Shown piece by piece: positions 58,436-64,000 of a DNA stretch of 64,000 bases. The DNA is taken from positions 60,705,512 through 60,769,511 of the forward strand of contig NC_088863.1 in the NCBI RefSeq assembly GCF_032884065.1, given 5' to 3'. The position numbers and the translations under genes are program-made. Positions within the stretch are counted from its first letter, which is position 1. Each line of letters starts with the position of its first letter. This DNA comes from Artemia franciscana. Its lineage: Eukaryota > Arthropoda > Branchiopoda > Anostraca > Artemiidae. The notes beneath the pieces are model-generated. The model did not search any database. It was given only the letters and a program-made list of their open reading frames with translations, and had not been told where the DNA came from.

Positions 58436-59399
58436 TTACACAATCTTATTTCCTCTGATTACTATGTCCACTTCCCCATTCAATCTTCTCTTATGCAGTT
58501 CTTCATACAATCTTTGTCTGTTTCAAAGATTGTATGAATTGTCGCGATCATGCTCTAACAGGTCATTTCTAAATTGAATGGCACCCTTTCTTTCGAAAGA
58601 TTCCGGAAGGATTAATTTCTTTAGTTTGAAATTTGCCACTGAGAAGATAATCGGGATAGGATGTTGAGTACTGGGTCCTGGCGCGGTTGTTACGTTTCCT
58701 AGTATGCGAACATTCAGGACAGTAACATCAGGGATTCCATAATCGTTAGCCAAATAATCACGTACAATCGGGCATCATCAGTTTGTGGAGGAACTCCGAA
58801 GACCACTATATTAAGTTTTCTTTTTTGTCTTTCACGATCCTCGGCAATCATTGCCTTTACGAGATTTTCGAACTGTTCATCTAAAGCTTCTCTCAATATA
58901 GCTACTTCGGCGGTCACTAAATCTTTTAAGGCGTTATTATCCTTTGCCATTCCTGAGGATTGTTCAAGAGTCTGAATCCTATCTTCTATTGCCTTAAACT
59001 GAGTGTCAATTTCCGATTTAAGTTCATCTTTAAAACTAGCAAAGAGTCCTTAACCGCCTCCTTAATCTTAACATCTAGGGTCATTACTGCATTCTCAAAA
59101 CCACTAAGAGAGTTCTTAATAGACGCATCGACAACTCGTGCAATCTCGGAGGCATTAGCATTGCTCACTTGGGTGTTTCCCTTGCACATTGGACATTTCC
59201 ATTGACAACCCATACGACGAGTCATTTTTGTAAGTAAGATGTATTCTGGTTCCGAGAGCTCAAGACATTCGATACATAACCAGCAATTGCAATCATCACA
59301 ATTCATAGCGCTTGATTCCTCGCTTAAATGAATTGCACAAGACGAACATTTGTCCTGTCCTTTTACTGGGCTAGAACACGGCCGTTTGTTACCAGCCAT
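58436..59399 (-). pseudogene. CR1-like ORF1 with N-terminal PHD finger, broken
   Basis: ATG at 59399 begins a PHD-type zinc finger within the first ~75 residues. It has C-x2-C (CSSC), C-x2-C (CDDC), C-x2-C (CIEC) and CPMC as metal-binding pairs, as seen in ORF1 of many CR1/L2 elements. A helical segment follows. After a frameshift near 58990 comes an acidic/basic region with RKLNIVVFGVPPQTDD, typical of the ORF1 RNA-binding (RRM-like) domain. Another frameshift near 58755 leads to the C-terminal domain (FKLKKLILPESFERKGAIQF). A TGA at 58523-58525 interrupts it before RLYEELHKRRLNGEVDIVIR and the TAA at 58436-58438. The role would be nucleic-acid binding and chaperoning of the element RNA. Confidence 0.82.
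58502..58538. repeat. 15 bp perfect inverted repeat inside the LINE ORF1 3' end
   Basis: TTCATACAATCTTTG, seven-base loop TCTGTTT, then CAAAGATTGTATGAA. The ORF1-interrupting TGA lies within it. Confidence 0.85.
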
Positions 59400-59430
59400 A
59401 ACTCTTTCAACTTCTCTGAACTTCTTTCAT

Positions 59431-61077
59431 TAAGAAATTTTGGCATGAAGACAAAGCTTTGACCTGTTGACACAATGTTTGCTTTAATTATAAATCCTAT
59501 TAGGAATTGGTATATTTTAGTCAATTCACATTTAAAAGTAAAATTTCAAGCGATCACATACTAATTAAAACAAATCCATATAAAAACAAAACTTGTCTTT
59601 TTCGTATTGAAAGGCGTCGTCTCCTCATGGAAAGTTCTGCTTATGGTGTCTATTCCTTATCATCTCTTCAAGTAGCAAAGACAGTGGAAATCAAATCTGA
59701 TGATATGAATTAGTTAAGCGAAAAATTACTCAGCCATAGTCTATATATCTTAAAAAAAATTAAGAAAAAATTGGAATTCAACTGTCAATGGAAAAAACCT
59801 ACATGTATATTCATGTAGCTTTTGGTATTAAAGTGCAGGACTGCAAATTAAAAAAAGGAGTCGAGGCTGAGAAAAAACAATACAAAACAAAAAACACATG
59901 GCACAATGCTCCTTAGGAAGATGCACCTTTCCTTTGAAGTCGCAGTGATCTTTGAAAATATACTGATTGCTAATGTTTGAACTTTTACACATGAAAAGCG
60001 CTGTCAAATATAAATAATTAGTGCTAACAACTTATTTTCATGGGTCAATATGGCAACACTGACGATGCGGTGAGGATGCCTTCAAACTTCATAATTTTAA
60101 AACAACTTAAAAAAGTATCTTACAAAATCATGACTTTTAGGTGTGAATAGACCTAGAGGGGGGCCTGATGTCCTAGATAGTTCAATAATTTTCTTAATAT
60201 CCTATAAAAAAAGAAAAGCCGTGTGAAGTCCTTGTACCAATACAAAATAGTTGCAAAAAAATTAAGAAAATTCCAATCTTACTTCTTATTCCAGTTTGCT
60301 AAATCTCTGCTTTCAACCTTCCCTATGGGTCCGGAATTCTAGGATAGTTAAGCAGCTAGTAATAAATACTTACTAATTCAAAAATTAGTAACAAGAGGCA
60401 GATTTGTACAGCGATCTGTAGATTTTATGTTGAGTTGTATTAATATGTTCAAGGTCTGTGAAGACATAATTGTATTGAGTGTTTACATATAATGCAAATA
60501 CAAATTAGCTATTATTGGTTATCTATGTAATTATCTTTTCTATTTATTTGTTACGAAGTCAGTTTTTGCTCCTCCTCCGGTATGCCATGCATAGTCCAGC
60601 ATTGAGTATTTTCATACACTACCACTACTACTAATATTACTAATACTAACAACAACTCACCGCAGCACCTGTCTGAGGCCAACACCGCTACGCCCGTTCC
60701 TTCTCAATTTAAATCTATTCAAATCCTCATTCTTCAATATAAACTTCCTATGATATCTTATTTATTTATTTGTTGTGAATCAGGTTTTTTTTTTATGTTC
60801 TTTCGGTGTGGACAACATTTACTGTACAACTGGTTTTGCAGTAATGCAATAATAAATAAATAAATGAATAAAACTCAACATGTATCACTATTTTATCCAT
60901 GCATTAGCAAATCAATTTTTGAAACGTTAATGCCTATATGAGGGTAACCAATGTGGTTTCATAGCGAGTCCCCAAACTCCTGGCGTTAAAAAACAAGGGA
61001 AATTCTTTGAATTGGGTTTAAAAGAAGATTCTATGCTGCAATAGCCCATCCCCTGGATAAACCATTACTCTTGGTCA
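59431..61077. other. Intronic DNA, repeat fragments only
   Basis: Holds the second copy of the dispersed repeat at 60020-60150 and tetranucleotide-like AAAT/AATA stretches near 60850. 60590-60700 has ACTACTA/CAACA words. No coding exon is recognised; the 68-codon frame at 59507-59713 has no known domain. Confidence 0.5.
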
Positions 61078-61255
61078 GGGCCGTGGTCAGGTTTTTTTAT
61101 TTAGGGGGGATGCTTAAAAAAGATTTTTGAGAGGGAGGAGTTCTAGAATTTTTTTTTTTTTTTAAACGCACAAAAATTTTTTATATACATTTATGTTACG
61201 TTTTTACGGGACGAACAAACATTTCAGGGGGGGCAAACCCCCTCCCCCCTGGATA
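61078..61255. repeat. Repeat family 3 copy
   Basis: Starts near GGCCGTGGTCAGG. It has a G-run, AAAAATTTTTTATATACATT, then TATGTTACGTTTTTACGGGA, a second G-run and GGATACGG. This is the same order as 22965-23130 and 46480-46580. Confidence 0.65.
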
Positions 61256-61350
61256 CGGACTCGCTCTTGGTCCTGTAAGGTAATTACGGACCACGCAACC
61301 GATTGTCCAAAAGAATCACTAAATCCAAATGTGTTAATAGAAAATCTTAC

Positions 61351-61534
61351 CATTTTCCGCCACAAATTTTTGCGCGTCTGATTCTCGACTCCATCCAAAC
61401 TTGTTTTTGGCTTGAATTCTTATTTCATACATTTCTCCCAGATTTAGATTCTCCAGAATGATGGCACCAGAATGAATAACCTTTGCATCGTCTGACTCAT
61501 CTGCTTTTGCTACTCTCTCCTCCCATTTAGTTCC
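61351..61534 (-). CDS. Fibronectin type III domain exon of an IgSF/FnIII cell-surface protein
   Basis: Minus-strand exon between CTGTTTTTAG and AAATG|gtaaga, 184 nt, entering in phase 0 and leaving after one base. It encodes GTKWEERVAKADESDD, AKVIHSGAIILENLNLGEMY, EIRIQAKNKFGWSRESDAQ and KFVAEN. The YEIRIQAKNKFGWS..S block is the F-G strand signature of FnIII domains (Y.IRVQA.N..G.S), and L.NL..GEMY is the preceding E strand. With KIKYKPVK from the exon at 63977-64000 (C strand) it makes most of one domain. Extracellular; the likely role is adhesion or recognition. It splices in frame to the GPI-signal exon at 22567-22670. One FnIII followed directly by a GPI tail fits the klingon/wrapper group, with Ig domains expected upstream, beyond the window. 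Confidence 0.88.
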
Positions 61535-63976
<2,442 letters not shown>

Positions 63977-64000
63977 CTTGACTGGTTTGTATTTGATTTT
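63977..64000 (-). CDS. FnIII gene, partial exon running off the right edge
   Basis: The last 24 bases of an exon read on the minus strand as KIKYKPVK, ending CAAG|gtaaga in phase 0. This is the C-strand pattern of an FnIII domain (Y.VKYK), and it continues into GTKWEERV of the exon at 61351-61534. The exon extends beyond the window. It is short, so the call rests on the frame-compatible join and the strong donor site. Confidence 0.75.

Larger units (their letters stand above)
55237..59430 (-). mobile_element. CR1-like non-LTR retrotransposon (LINE), near full length, inactive
   Basis: On the minus strand, ~4.2 kb with ORF1 (59399-58436) and ORF2 (about 58435-55336) in the CR1 order: PHD finger protein, then endonuclease plus reverse transcriptase, then a ~100 bp 3' UTR ending in an ATTATTG-rich sequence. 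Several frameshifts and stops inactivate both ORFs. The 5' boundary near 59430 is estimated from the ORF1 start; I could not identify a target-site duplication. It lies in the FnIII-gene intron in the same transcriptional orientation as that gene. Confidence 0.9.
22671..61350 (-). other. Giant (38.7 kb) phase 1 intron of the FnIII/GPI gene
   Basis: The donor is AAAATG|gtaaga at 61350 and the acceptor is ttccag at 22671. The intron contains almost all the mobile DNA of the window: five arrays of a ~300 bp monomer, a CR1-like LINE, Merlin and LINE relics, and microsatellites. Further exons of this gene may lie inside it. The direct 61351-61534 to 22670 join is supported by reading-frame continuity only. 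Confidence 0.6.

Overview
The window is nuclear DNA from an animal, very probably an arthropod. It is AT-rich, has long introns with GT..AG borders, no operons, dense dispersed repeats and long (AT)n tracts. The repeat families remind me of branchiopod crustaceans such as the brine shrimp Artemia; that is an impression from memory, not a search result.

Only about 0.7 kb is convincing host coding sequence, from two convergent genes. On the plus strand, positions 60-6667 hold the last three coding exons of ERO1, the ER oxidoreductin that re-oxidises protein disulfide isomerase. On the minus strand, entering from the right edge, lie three exons of a cell-surface protein: 63977-64000 and 61351-61534 form most of a fibronectin type III domain, and 22567-22670 encodes a GPI-anchor-like C-terminus. 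Intron phases match at both joins, so the last intron is about 38.7 kb. Three Ig domains plus one FnIII plus a GPI anchor is the klingon/wrapper plan, but the Ig part lies outside the window. A second possible terminal exon with the same phase sits at 22801-22916.

The 16 kb between the two genes holds only repeats: (AT)n, a 61-80 bp minisatellite at 15.8-16.0 kb, palindromes and repeat fragments. The 38.7 kb intron is largely mobile DNA. Its main component is a family of five arrays of a ~300 bp GC-tract-rich monomer (28.1-29.4, 31.3-33.5, 41.0-43.1 inverted, 50.7-52.2 and 53.1-55.2 kb). These have defined ends: a palindromic 5' end, a 3' hairpin and a shared subterminal inverted repeat, an architecture like that of Helentron-associated non-autonomous rolling-circle elements. 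A second element family (43.1-44.5 kb, with relatives elsewhere) also has a 3' hairpin and carries a perfect 35 bp inverted repeat. Other residents are a near full-length but broken CR1-like LINE (55.2-59.4 kb, minus), a LINE 3' fragment, a Merlin/IS1595-like transposase remnant, a repetitive RLEDMRHR-type ORF resembling Helitron-associated proteins, and poly(A)-tailed retroposed fragments.

Several splice-bounded open segments in the intron (plus strand 26706-27944; minus strand 25070-25183) could be unrecognised exons; they are listed with low confidence. No tRNA, rRNA or CRISPR is supported.
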